NCBI RefSeq assembly: GCF_016820495.1
Contig: NZ_JADHDU010000003.1
Location: 186,367-250,366, forward strand
Length of the DNA: 64,000 bases
Origin: Planococcus beigongshangi
Lineage (GTDB): Bacteria > Bacillota > Bacilli > Bacillales_A > Planococcaceae
Reading direction: 5' to 3'
In this document: positions 48,923-57,421 of the stretch, one piece after another
Position numbering within the stretch: the first letter of the stretch is position 1
Layout: every line of letters starts with the position of its first letter
The notes under the pieces: generated by a model
Database searches by the model: none
Told to the model about the DNA's origin: nothing
Seen by the model: the letters and a program-made list of their open reading frames with translations, nothing else
Translations under genes and position numbers: made by a program

Positions 48923-49534
48923 TTATCTTCTTTTATCCATCTCATCCGCCATTTGGCTGGAGACAGGGTTTTCTTCTTTCTGCAATTGCTCAATGATGTT
49001 CCGGTAATCCGTATCATTGCGGTTCTGGCTCATCTTGTAGGCGGCCTGGATTTCATTCACCTTGATCTTGAATCCGACGATGCCTTTCAGTTCTTTTTCC
49101 AATAAAGACGGCGAGAGTTTCTCCCACAGGACGGGATTCTCGCGGTGTTTTTCATAAGTCTCCATGAGTCTCGTCAGATCCTGCTTCAATTCTTCTTCAT
49201 CTAAAATCTGAGCCGCTCCGTAGAGGTGAACAGCCTGATAGTTCCATGTCGGCACATTTTCCTGCTCGTACCACGACGAAGAAATATAGGCGTGCGGCCC
49301 CTGGAACATGACCAATACTTCTTCGGAAGATTCGAACGTCCGCCATTGCGGGTTGCCGTATGCCATATGCCCGGTTATATAATAATTATCGCCTTCCTGA
49401 ATCAGCTGGAGCGGCAGATGCGTTGCGATGGGCCGGCCTTTCCTCGTAGAGACGAGCGTGCCGAACGAATGGTGCTGCACAAATTCGCGAATTTCCTCAA
49501 CATCAGTGATTTTATAAAATTTCGGGATATACAT
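48923..49534 (-). CDS. paiB: PaiB-family FMN-binding negative regulator
   Basis: A 203-residue protein of the PaiB family with the split-barrel FMN fold: IREFVQHHSFGTLVSTR and ITGHMAYGNPQWRTFES, then GPHAYISSSWYEQENVPTWN and a C-terminal KGIVGFKIKV. In Bacillus PaiB works with PaiA to repress sporulation and degradative enzyme genes. No paiA lies next to it here, though a GNAT gene is at 46153. AAGGAG precedes the ATG. Confidence 0.92.
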   Translation of the reverse strand: MYIPKFYKITDVEEIREFVQHHSFGTLVSTRKGRPIATHLPLQLIQEGDNYYITGHMAYGNPQWRTFESSEEVLVMFQGPHAYISSSWYEQENVPTWNYQAVHLYGAAQILDEEELKQDLTRLMETYEKHRENPVLWEKLSPSLLEKELKGIVGFKIKVNEIQAAYKMSQNRNDTDYRNIIEQLQKEENPVSSQMADEMDKRR

Positions 49535-49623
49535 AGCAGGCTCCTTTTTAATAAAGTGATATTAAATTTATAGTAGCATCCGGATAATTTAAAACCAATG
49601 TTGAATAGGAAGCCGGAAGTGCC

Positions 49624-49700
49624 GAACGCCGATAAAAAGTGCTGAGCGCCGATATAATTCTTTGAACGCCGATATCCCCTCCACGAACGCCGATAAACGA
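49624..49700 (+). repeat. Tandem array, period 20 (core GAACGCCGATA)
   Basis: Units start at 49624, 49644, 49664 and 49685 (steps 20, 20, 21): GAACGCCGATA, GAGCGCCGATATAAT, GAACGCCGATATCCC, GAACGCCGATA. Same family as 26261. The 469-bp gap 49535-50003 between divergent genes contains this array and a type A hairpin. Confidence 0.95.
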
Positions 49701-49810
49701 ATAAACCAGTCTTTTTCCAAAGAAAAAACGAGCGCCAAAGCCAGTGGAAGGCTAAGTCGTATCACTTTCTTCAGAAAAAATGGCCAATCACCATCAATCA
49801 AAAGAAAAAT

Positions 49811-49842
49811 GGATGCTTTTCGCAAGCGAAAAGCGAAAAACC
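49811..49842 (+). repeat. Type A hairpin
   Basis: GCTTTTCGC (49815-49823), AA, GCGAAAAGC (49826-49834), preceded by GGAT and followed by GAAAAACC; 115 bp after the array at 49624. Both flanking genes start away from it, so it is not their terminator. Confidence 0.93.
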
Positions 49843-50003
49843 GACAGAAATTTCCGGACTTGTCTCCGCTGCCGATATTCAACTAATTATTCTCCGAGCA
49901 ATTTCTAAAACCCCTCCCAATCCTGTAGTTTAATGGTAAAATTTATAAAAAGGAGTCGGAAAATTCTTGCTTCAATTCGATTCAATTAAAAGGTGCTGAC
50001 CGG

Positions 50004-50864
50004 ATGCGAAATTATACACGGCTAGAAAAGATTTTATACATATCCTCACCCTTCAATCCTAAAAAGCTGAAAAACGAATTGGATGGAAAGACCGTTCTGA
50101 TCACCGGTGCAAGTTCAGGCATCGGCAGGGAATTTGCGTATCTGCTGGCAGGTACGACTGCGCATCTGATCCTGGTGGCCCGGCGAGAAGGGGACATGCG
50201 CATTATGAAAGAGGAAATCGAGAAAGGCTCGGCCAGTGTAATGGTGTTCCCGGCAGATTTGCGGAATGAGAAGGAATTGGCGAAACTGCTGGAATTGCTG
50301 CACGGGTTGCCGGACGGACTGGACGTCATCGTCAGCAATGCCGGCATATCCATCAACCGGCCGATCGAGAAATCACTCGATCGCTATCACGACTTCACGC
50401 GCACGATGGCCCTTAATTATTTTGCGCCGGTTCAGTTAATGCTGTCGCTCATCCCGCTGCTCGAGAAAAAGAACGGCCACATCGTCAATATCTCTACGAT
50501 CAATGCATTATTATTGCCGGTTCCGCACTGGGCGGCTTATCAGGCATCGAAAACGGCGTTTGATACATGGCTGCGATCAGCAGAGCCGGAGCTGAAAAAC
50601 CGGAACATTTCCACGACTTCGATTTACCTGCCGCTGGTGAGGACGCCGATGATCGAACCGACAACCGCTTACCGGAAAGCGCCGGCGATGTCACCTGTTC
50701 ATGTGGCTGAAATCATCGGCGAGGCATTGTATTCAAAAAGAAAAGTATATAAACCGTGGTGGCTGATCTTCGGACAATTGGCATCGGTCGTTTTCAGAGC
50801 ACCTTTATCATTCATCCTGCCGCGTTTGCTGAAGAAGAAGGAGGGCGGAAGAGCCGATGTTTAA
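50004..50864 (+). CDS. Short-chain dehydrogenase/reductase
   Basis: A 286-residue SDR enzyme. The cofactor motif TGASSGIG lies near residues 36-43, NAG near 113, and the catalytic Ser and Tyr-x-x-x-Lys in NISTINALLL and YQASKTAF near 160-185. The C-terminus is hydrophobic then basic (LSFILPRLLKKKEGG), like SDRs that reduce long-chain acyl groups at the membrane. It overlaps the following acyl-CoA ligase gene by eight bases, so both enzymes likely act on the same fatty substrate. Confidence 0.88.
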   Translation: MRNYTRLEKILYISSPFNPKKLKNELDGKTVLITGASSGIGREFAYLLAGTTAHLILVARREGDMRIMKEEIEKGSASVMVFPADLRNEKELAKLLELLHGLPDGLDVIVSNAGISINRPIEKSLDRYHDFTRTMALNYFAPVQLMLSLIPLLEKKNGHIVNISTINALLLPVPHWAAYQASKTAFDTWLRSAEPELKNRNISTTSIYLPLVRTPMIEPTTAYRKAPAMSPVHVAEIIGEALYSKRKVYKPWWLIFGQLASVVFRAPLSFILPRLLKKKEGGRADV

Positions 50865-52404
50865 TCTACTGAAGATATTAGCGCAGCTGAATTTTCTTTC
50901 ACCTCCGAATATATGGCATCTCGGCCGTGCCATCCGCCAAAACGGCATCAACCTGCCGCTTTTATTCACGTTGGCGGAAAAAAGGGACGGCAATCGCACC
51001 GCTTTAGTCGACAGCAGGGAAACCGTCTCCTACCAGGACCTGCAGGAGCGTTGCGGAAATCTTGCCTGTCATCTGGCGGATCAATACGGATTGGGAAGAA
51101 ATCAAAAAGTAGCGTTCTTTTGCAGAAATCACGCTTCGCTGGTACAGGGCATCTTTGCTGTGTCACGTCTTGGCGCGGATGTCTTCCTGCTGAACAATTC
51201 CATGAGCCAAGCACAATTTGACCGGCTGGTGGAGGAGCATGGATTCGACTTCCTGATTCATGATGATGAATTCAGCGGGATGATCGAAAAATCACCTTAC
51301 CGGAATCCGAAAATTTTCAGCTATCATGATACGGAAAAGGCAATCAGCCTATTGGCTGCTGTGCCTCCGGCTGCAATCCAAAAACTGCCGCCGTCTTCCA
51401 GCGGCAAAATCGTGCTGTTGACAGGCGGTACGACCGGCAAGCCGAAACAGGTGGTCCATAAGCCGTCCCTGTTTAATTTCCTGTCGCCATTTTTGGCTTT
51501 GCTGAACCGCCTGCAATTGCCAAAATACAGCACTGGCTACATCGCGACGCCGATTTACCATGGCTACGGGATTGCCGTGTTGCTGTCATTTTTTGCGCTT
51601 GGCAAGAAAGTGGTCATACAGGACCGCTTTGATGCGGAAAGCGCATGCACCCTTATCCGTGAACATCAGGTCGAGGTCATCACCGCAGTGCCGCTGATGG
51701 TCCATAAAATGCTGAAAGCCGATAAATCCGCTCTCGGTTCCCTGGCCTGCATAGCGTCGGGCGGTGCCAAACTGAATTCGGCATTAGTGGAGGAAGTGAA
51801 CGATCACCTAGGGGGAGTGTTGTATAATCTGTACGGAACTTCCGAGGCGGGGCTTAATATCATCGCGGCGCCGGAAGATTTAAAGCAGCATCCGAACACG
51901 CTCGGCAGGCTGATTGGTGGCGGGCAGCTGCGCGTAATGAAAGATGGAAAAGAAGTGGAGCCGGGCATTACGGGTGAATTTTGTTTTCAAAACAAGTGGT
52001 CGATGCAGAACAGCCAGAGCCGCTGGATCCAGACAGGGGATATCGGCTGGCGGGATCAAAACGGTTATTTTTTCCTGTCCGGCCGCACCGATGATCTGAT
52101 CATTTCAGCCGGCAACAACATCTATCCGCTGGAAATTGAAGCCGCGCTGACAAATCACCCACTCGTTGAAGATGCAGCAGTCATCGGAGTGGATCATGTT
52201 TACAGCGGACAGATTTTGACGGCTTATGTCCAGTTGCGTCCGGGAGAAAAGCTGACTGTGGATGCCTTAAAGGAATGGCTTCGCCCGCACTTGGCTGACT
52301 TCCAGGTTCCACGTGACATCGTTTTTGTCGATGAATTGCCTTATACAGCAGTTGGAAAGCTTGATAGGAAACGGGTTCAGAAGCTTATGCCCATTGGAGC
52401 CTGA
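50857..52404 (+). CDS. AMP-forming acyl-CoA synthetase
   Basis: A 515-residue ANL-family ligase with the P-loop LLTGGTTGKPKQV near residue 188, YNLYGTSEAG near 325, TGDIGWRDQNGYFFLSGRTD near 390 and the C-terminal lysine in AVGKLDRKRV. It activates a carboxylic acid, probably a long-chain fatty acid, to its CoA or AMP ester. Overlap with the SDR gene suggests activation followed by reduction, for example to an aldehyde or hydroxy lipid; that product is my inference. Confidence 0.9.
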   Translation: MFNLLKILAQLNFLSPPNIWHLGRAIRQNGINLPLLFTLAEKRDGNRTALVDSRETVSYQDLQERCGNLACHLADQYGLGRNQKVAFFCRNHASLVQGIFAVSRLGADVFLLNNSMSQAQFDRLVEEHGFDFLIHDDEFSGMIEKSPYRNPKIFSYHDTEKAISLLAAVPPAAIQKLPPSSSGKIVLLTGGTTGKPKQVVHKPSLFNFLSPFLALLNRLQLPKYSTGYIATPIYHGYGIAVLLSFFALGKKVVIQDRFDAESACTLIREHQVEVITAVPLMVHKMLKADKSALGSLACIASGGAKLNSALVEEVNDHLGGVLYNLYGTSEAGLNIIAAPEDLKQHPNTLGRLIGGGQLRVMKDGKEVEPGITGEFCFQNKWSMQNSQSRWIQTGDIGWRDQNGYFFLSGRTDDLIISAGNNIYPLEIEAALTNHPLVEDAAVIGVDHVYSGQILTAYVQLRPGEKLTVDALKEWLRPHLADFQVPRDIVFVDELPYTAVGKLDRKRVQKLMPIGA

Positions 52405-52427
52405 CGTTAAGTTAGACTAGAAGAACC

Positions 52428-52467
52428 AAAAAGCTTGCCCCCGTCAATTTCCGGGTGCAAGCTTTTT
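52428..52467. terminator. Bidirectional terminator between convergent genes
   Basis: AAAAAGCTTGC (52428-52438) and GCAAGCTTTTT (52457-52467) with inner CCCG/CGGG pairing. T tracts on both strands serve the acyl-CoA ligase and the diguanylate cyclase gene. Confidence 0.85.
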
Positions 52468-52494
52468 GGATTCAGGCTGTAGGTTCCTGCTGTT

Positions 52495-54945
52495 TTATTC
52501 ATTCGGCTCCTGCACTTCTTCTAAACCATAGATCCTGTAGGCATCAATTCCCGATTTCTTCGCTTCGTATAAAGCAGTATCAGCAGACTTGATCAGCTGT
52601 TTTTCATTCGTGGAATGATCGGGATAGAGGGCAATTCCAATTCCGACGCTTATTTTAATTTCTGCGCCATTGAAAAGTATCGGTGGTTCATATGATTTCA
52701 AAATTTGGATGGCCATGTCTTCAGCTTCATCTAAAGAATCGATTTCCGGCAGAATGACACTCATCTCATCACCGCCAAGGCGTGCTGCGGTGCCTTTTGA
52801 GTAAACACACTGCTCAAGACGGAGAGCCATTTCCCTGATTACGGCGTCGCCTGCATCGTGGCCGAACTGGTCATTGATCTGCTTGAACTTATGTCCATCG
52901 AGCATGATTACGGCCACTTTCTTACCGCTTGTCTGTGCCTGGTTGAGGGCTTTTTCCAATTTATCGTCAAAAGTTCGCCGGTTTGGAATGCCGGTTAAGT
53001 GGTCGTAATAAGCCATGCGCGCTATTTCCTCCTGGAGTTCCCGGCGTTCCGTAATGTCCCTGGAAATCGTGAAGACCTGCTTAACTTCACCATTTTCCAG
53101 TACGGGGGTCGGCGATACTTCCATCCAGAGGTAATGGCCCTGTTGGTGCCTGAAACGAATTTCTATCGTGGCGGGCTTTCCGCCAGCAATTAGAGACTTC
53201 ACACTTTCAATCAAAGTCTCCGCATCTTCCGGGTGGACGTTCTCCAATAAAGAGGTGCCGATGCAATCCTCAGACCTATAGCCGGTAATCGTTTCATAAG
53301 CGGGAGATACATACTCGACCAGACCGTCCATATTGACCATCGTAATGACATCGAATGTGCTTTCTGTAATGATTTTGTATTTCTCCTGGCTTTTCTGCAG
53401 CTCTTTTTCCGCTTTTTTCAGCTCGGTCACATCTTTATAGATGATGGTTGCTCCGATGACTTCTTTGTCAGCGTTCCACACCGGTGAATAGGACGAAATG
53501 ATGTTAAGTCTTTTCCCGGATTTGGTGATGCGGATGGTATCGTGTGAATTGATGGTTTCTCCTTTAAGAATCTTTTCTACAACCCTGAACTGATCAGATT
53601 GCATCCCTTGTGGAATGATTGTGCCTTTGCCGGCCACCATCTCTTCTTCGGTAAAGCCGAAAGTTTTCTCAAATGCGGGATTCACCTTGAGGATATCACC
53701 TTTCGTATCGATGTAGAAAATGGGATCTGTGGAATTTTCCCAGAACACTTCAAGTTCTTTTTTTGTTTCCGACAAGGCCTGCTGAGCCGTGTGTATTTCT
53801 GTGACATCAGAAACGATGCCGTGGATTCCGACCAGCTTTCCATCGGCTATGATCGGGACATTCATCGCCTGAAGAATGATCAGCTCTCCGTTCTTGTGAC
53901 GGAATTCCAAAGTGGAATGAGCCGGTTTCTTTTCATGGATCGCTTTATAGAAATGGTTCTGAATCGTTTCCGTTTCGCTTGGCAGAATAAATGATAAAAA
54001 AGGCCGGGATTTAAAATCCTGGATGGTGTACCCCAGGATATTTTCGGCACCCGCATTGATGCTCAGCAATTCTCCTTCCCGGTCAAAAGTCAGGATTCCG
54101 TGCGGATGATTTTCGAACAAGGCCTTGTAGCGCTGTTCACTTTCCAGCAGGCGCTGCTCCATTTCCTTCTGTTCGGTGATTTCTTTGGCAATGACATAGA
54201 TGCCGATCACTGCACCCTCGACTATAATCGGTACAGTGTTTAGCTGGAACGTCGCCAGTTGCTGCGTTTTAGTCCAGATGGTTGTTTCAAAATCAAGTGC
54301 ATGGCCAGCCAGCGACTTGTCAAAATTAGCAACCGTTTCTTTCATGCAGTTTTCCGTCACTACAAAAAGGATGGATTGGCCAATCAATTCCTCTTCGCTG
54401 TAACCGGTGGATTCTGCCACCATCTTATTGATGCGGGTGAATTTTTTTTCCTGATCAAATTCAAAAACCGCATTCGCATTATTTTCTATCAGGGATCTCA
54501 GTCTCAGACGTTCGATTTCCATTTCCCTTTGAGTTTTCAGCAAATCTTCTTTCTTTAATTCCCGTTCGGTGACGTCTCTGACGATCGCTAATATATACTG
54601 GCATTCACCCTCTTCGGTCAAGATCGGATTCAGCATGGTTTCCCCAAAAAAATCCCCGTTTTCTGTCCGGATGCGTTTTGTGAATTCAACGGGTTTTTGG
54701 ACGGCCATGACTTTCAGGTAATAAGGGATGATCTCTTCGATTTGATCCGGCGGAAAGATCTCGTCAATCCGGCGGCCGATAAGATCCTGCGATGAAAGAA
54801 GAGCGAATGACGATGGATTGGCATAAACATAACGAAAGGAATCCTCATCTTTTTCCATCAGGAAAACCGGATCTTTCATTATATTCAATAAAGCTGTATA
54901 GCCTGAAATGTCCTGGCTGGATTTTTCTATGTTGTAATCATCCAT
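52495..54945 (-). CDS. Five-PAS diguanylate cyclase
   Basis: An 816-residue cytosolic signalling protein: five PAS domains (about 10-125, 135-255, 260-380, 385-510 and 515-640) followed by a GGDEF domain (about 645-805). PAS cores include NMKDPVFLM, NNANAVFEFD, NHPHGILTFD, NSTDPIFYID and STFDVITMVN. The active-site loop reads ARLGGDEMSV, so the last residue is Met instead of Phe, and no RxxD inhibitory site lies in front (YSKGTAAR). No membrane helix is seen. It would make cyclic-di-GMP in response to small ligands or redox state. ATG 54945 has GGAGGA upstream; no EAL partner is nearby. Confidence 0.88.
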   Translation of the reverse strand: MDDYNIEKSSQDISGYTALLNIMKDPVFLMEKDEDSFRYVYANPSSFALLSSQDLIGRRIDEIFPPDQIEEIIPYYLKVMAVQKPVEFTKRIRTENGDFFGETMLNPILTEEGECQYILAIVRDVTERELKKEDLLKTQREMEIERLRLRSLIENNANAVFEFDQEKKFTRINKMVAESTGYSEEELIGQSILFVVTENCMKETVANFDKSLAGHALDFETTIWTKTQQLATFQLNTVPIIVEGAVIGIYVIAKEITEQKEMEQRLLESEQRYKALFENHPHGILTFDREGELLSINAGAENILGYTIQDFKSRPFLSFILPSETETIQNHFYKAIHEKKPAHSTLEFRHKNGELIILQAMNVPIIADGKLVGIHGIVSDVTEIHTAQQALSETKKELEVFWENSTDPIFYIDTKGDILKVNPAFEKTFGFTEEEMVAGKGTIIPQGMQSDQFRVVEKILKGETINSHDTIRITKSGKRLNIISSYSPVWNADKEVIGATIIYKDVTELKKAEKELQKSQEKYKIITESTFDVITMVNMDGLVEYVSPAYETITGYRSEDCIGTSLLENVHPEDAETLIESVKSLIAGGKPATIEIRFRHQQGHYLWMEVSPTPVLENGEVKQVFTISRDITERRELQEEIARMAYYDHLTGIPNRRTFDDKLEKALNQAQTSGKKVAVIMLDGHKFKQINDQFGHDAGDAVIREMALRLEQCVYSKGTAARLGGDEMSVILPEIDSLDEAEDMAIQILKSYEPPILFNGAEIKISVGIGIALYPDHSTNEKQLIKSADTALYEAKKSGIDAYRIYGLEEVQEPNE

Positions 54946-55222
54946 TCTATTTTCCTCCCATCGGCACATAACCGGTTCAGTACGATTAAATATAGACTAT
55001 GCTTATCAGCCGATCCAATTTCGAAACGAGTTAATAGTTATTATTTTCCATTAAATTTAAGTGTAGCTGATAAATCTGTAGTTAGATAGTATTTTAAATT
55101 ATTTAAGCCAATGAATCCTAAATACTTTAAATTTTTTTAAAGTTTAATTAGCTAAAGTTTTCCGTATCAAAAAAATCCCAACTCTTCCTGCATCATCAGG
55201 CTGGTTGAGATTTCCTTATTTA

Positions 55223-55714
55223 TCATCCGTCATTCGCATTGGCTGTCCGCGTATCCAAACGGGCATAGGGCTCTTTTTCCATTTTAGGTCCAAGCTGGAA
55301 CAGCACCACGCCCCCGCTGATCAATATTACGCCGAGCAGCGATTGCCAAGTAAACGGCACTTTTTCAAGTCCGAACCAGCCCAGCGTGTCCCACATCAGA
55401 CCGAAGAAAATCTGGGAGACCATGACGAGGGAGATGGCCCGGCTTGGTCCAAGCATCTGCACGCCCGAAGTTACGCAGGCCACGACGCCGACACCGACAA
55501 TGCCGCTGAACCAAAACCAGGGTTCCGCCTGGAAACTGAACAATCCAGCTCCTTCGACTGCAAGCCCTGCCGCAAACGAAGCCGCAAATCCGAGAAACAG
55601 GACAAGGGCAGTGGTGGTCCAAACACTTACACGTTTTTTTACATTTGCATTAAAGGTATTCTGGATACTGACGAACGCGCCGCCGAGAATCGCCAATAAG
55701 ATGCCAAGTGCCAT
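55223..55714 (-). CDS. YdcZ (DUF606)-family DMT transporter, second copy
   Basis: A 163-residue protein of four to five helices of the DUF606/YdcZ family (EamA-like small transporters): ILLAILGGAFVSIQNTFNAN at the start and FFGLMWDTLGWFGLEKVPFT further on. ATG 55714 was selected with AGGGGG upstream. It is the last gene of a YdcZ-Crp-YdcZ run; two small half-size members probably form a heterodimer with opposed topology. Confidence 0.85.
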   Translation of the reverse strand: MALGILLAILGGAFVSIQNTFNANVKKRVSVWTTTALVLFLGFAASFAAGLAVEGAGLFSFQAEPWFWFSGIVGVGVVACVTSGVQMLGPSRAISLVMVSQIFFGLMWDTLGWFGLEKVPFTWQSLLGVILISGGVVLFQLGPKMEKEPYARLDTRTANANDG

Positions 55715-55724
55715 ATGTGTCCCC

Positions 55725-56390
55725 CTATTCATAAATATTCTGCCCAGCCTGTTCCAATAAGGCTGCGCGATCGAGCAAAGTGATTTTTCCACGCTTTTTC
55801 ACAATCCATCCCGCTTGTTCAAACTGCTGCAGCACCCGGTTCAAATGACGATAGCTGGTACCGATCAAATCCGCCATATCAATGAGTGAAGTCGACTCGA
55901 GCATCTGCTGGGTGGGTGTCATCGCAAGCAGATAACTCGCGACACGGACGTCGACTGTATAGAGCAGATTGAAGTTCATCGCCCGTGTTTTCGTTTCAAA
56001 TTTCTGCGTGATGGTCTGGAGAAGAAATTGGAGCCAGGCTGCATTATCTGCCATATTCCTGCGGAGTGCATCATAGGAGATCCCGATGACGACGATGTCC
56101 GTTACTGCTTCCACCGTATTGATAAACGGGATGCCTCTTACATATTCCACGTCGCCGACAATATCAAATGGCGTCTTGAAAGCGACAATCAGGCGTTTGC
56201 CTTCGGGTGACAGCATCGAGATTTTCAGTTTCCCTTTGATCAGCAGATAAAGTGTATCTGCTTTATCGCCTTGAGAAAATAAGCGTTCGCTGCTTGAATA
56301 AGTCGCGACGTTCATGTCTTCCCGGACGTGTTCCGGAAACAGATCGGATAATTGATGATGTTGAAGAAACTCCGCAATGCGCTGGTCCAT
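55725..56390 (-). CDS. Crp/Fnr-family transcriptional regulator
   Basis: A 221-residue regulator with an N-terminal cyclic-nucleotide-type beta-barrel (SERLFSQGDKADTLYLLIKG near residues 34-53) and a C-terminal winged helix with SLIDMADLIGTSYRHLNRVL near 168-187. No cysteine cluster for iron-sulfur binding is present. It lies between two YdcZ-type transporter genes on the same strand and probably controls them. GAGGAAT precedes the ATG. Confidence 0.9.
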   Translation of the reverse strand: MDQRIAEFLQHHQLSDLFPEHVREDMNVATYSSSERLFSQGDKADTLYLLIKGKLKISMLSPEGKRLIVAFKTPFDIVGDVEYVRGIPFINTVEAVTDIVVIGISYDALRRNMADNAAWLQFLLQTITQKFETKTRAMNFNLLYTVDVRVASYLLAMTPTQQMLESTSLIDMADLIGTSYRHLNRVLQQFEQAGWIVKKRGKITLLDRAALLEQAGQNIYE

Positions 56391-56402
56391 GTTATTCCTC
56401 CT

Positions 56403-56828
56403 TTATAACTTCAGGATGATCACACCTGCAATCATCATGAGCACTCCGGCAATTTGGGTGCGGCCGATTTTCTTTTTCGGCATATCAAACCAGCCTTTAC
56501 TGTCAATTGCGAGTGCCAGCATGAGCTGAGCGATCAAAAAGACGGCAATGGTCAGCGTCACTCCCATGATGTGGACGGCGGTCATATTGCTGAACAACAC
56601 GATGGCTGCCAGCATGCCGCCGGAGGCATACAGGGGAGAAACCTGAGTCAATTGGCGATATGAACGGTCTCTGATGGTGATCACGATGGCGATCGCCAGC
56701 ACAAAGCCGGTGAGCTGCGTCATCGCGGCCGCCTGCCAGGAGCCGATCTGACTGCTGATCGTCGCATTGGCAACACTTTGGAACGTTAAGAAAAAACCGC
56801 CCATTAATGCAAATACAATCCCTTTCAT
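56403..56828 (-). CDS. YdcZ (DUF606)-family DMT transporter, first copy
   Basis: A 141-residue protein with four to five helices: FALMGGFFLTFQSVANATIS and GWFDMPKKKIGRTQIAGVLM. Same DUF606 family as the gene at 55223. ATG 56828 is chosen; GTG 56837 lies close to GAAAGG and is possible. Leads the YdcZ-Crp-YdcZ run. Confidence 0.82.
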   Translation of the reverse strand: MKGIVFALMGGFFLTFQSVANATISSQIGSWQAAAMTQLTGFVLAIAIVITIRDRSYRQLTQVSPLYASGGMLAAIVLFSNMTAVHIMGVTLTIAVFLIAQLMLALAIDSKGWFDMPKKKIGRTQIAGVLMMIAGVIILKL

Positions 56829-56884
56829 AGCCTGCACGCACCTTTCTCTAATACTAACCTACAAGGAAATAAAAGATACGAAAA

Positions 56885-56896
56885 GGACACATGTCC
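56885..56896 (-). promoter_or_regulatory. Possible Crp/Fnr operator
   Basis: GGACA-CA-TGTCC is a perfect 5-bp inverted repeat about 55 bases upstream of the YdcZ-Crp-YdcZ operon. It is short and could be chance. Confidence 0.3.
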
Positions 56897-57068
56897 CATT
56901 CTTATTTTAAAAAGGAGTAAGAATATTAGAAGAAAGTGCAAAATTTTTAAAAATTTCATATGGAATAAGGATCAAATTTTTATTATTTCAAAAGAAGCGG
57001 GTTGAACTTGCGGTGAGAGGGTAATGCAAGGTATATCACCAATTTGAAATTTACCAGGGAGGCATTTG

Positions 57069-57257
57069 ATGTCATATACTCTGACTCTCTTCGAATTCAT
57101 GGAAATAAATGAATTGCTTTCTTTTAAAAGCAGGTCCCTGAGCCAAAGCAGATTATTTCTTCGGACGGTTGAAGGCAAGCGTGATTGCAGATCATTGGAA
57201 GCCGATATTAAACTTTCTGTTCAGGAGATTGCAGATTTGGAGGATTTGCTGCTTTGA
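57069..57257 (+). CDS. Small protein, unknown
   Basis: A 62-residue charged helical protein (ELLSFKSRSLSQSRLFLRTV, then EADIKLSVQEIADLEDLLL) with GGGAGG six bases before ATG 57069. No family recognised. It is a single small gene in the 580-bp space between the operon at 56828 and adh. Confidence 0.45.
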   Translation: MSYTLTLFEFMEINELLSFKSRSLSQSRLFLRTVEGKRDCRSLEADIKLSVQEIADLEDLLL

Positions 57258-57349
57258 ACTGCCGATTAATTTACGGGGCATATATATTGCTCGAGCCGGA
57301 CTGTTGCCAGCTGAAGCGGATAGAAGGCAGCAGAAGATGAAATAAATAA

Positions 57350-57393
57350 AACTGCAGGCAGGCTCTATCTGTCTGAGCCTGTCTGCAGCTTTG
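57350..57393 (-). terminator. Terminator of the alcohol dehydrogenase gene
   Basis: AAACTGCAGGCAGGCTC (57350-57366) pairs with GAGCCTGTCTGCAGCTTT with one mismatch; on the minus strand it ends in GTTTTATTTATT. Confidence 0.8.
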
Positions 57394-57421
57394 ACGACCC
57401 AATCGGAAAGGGGCGTTTTTA

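Noticed and set aside
55205-55699. 164-residue plus-strand frame opposite the YdcZ gene
   Set aside because: It is antisense to a clear membrane protein gene, lacks a ribosome site and has shadow-type composition.
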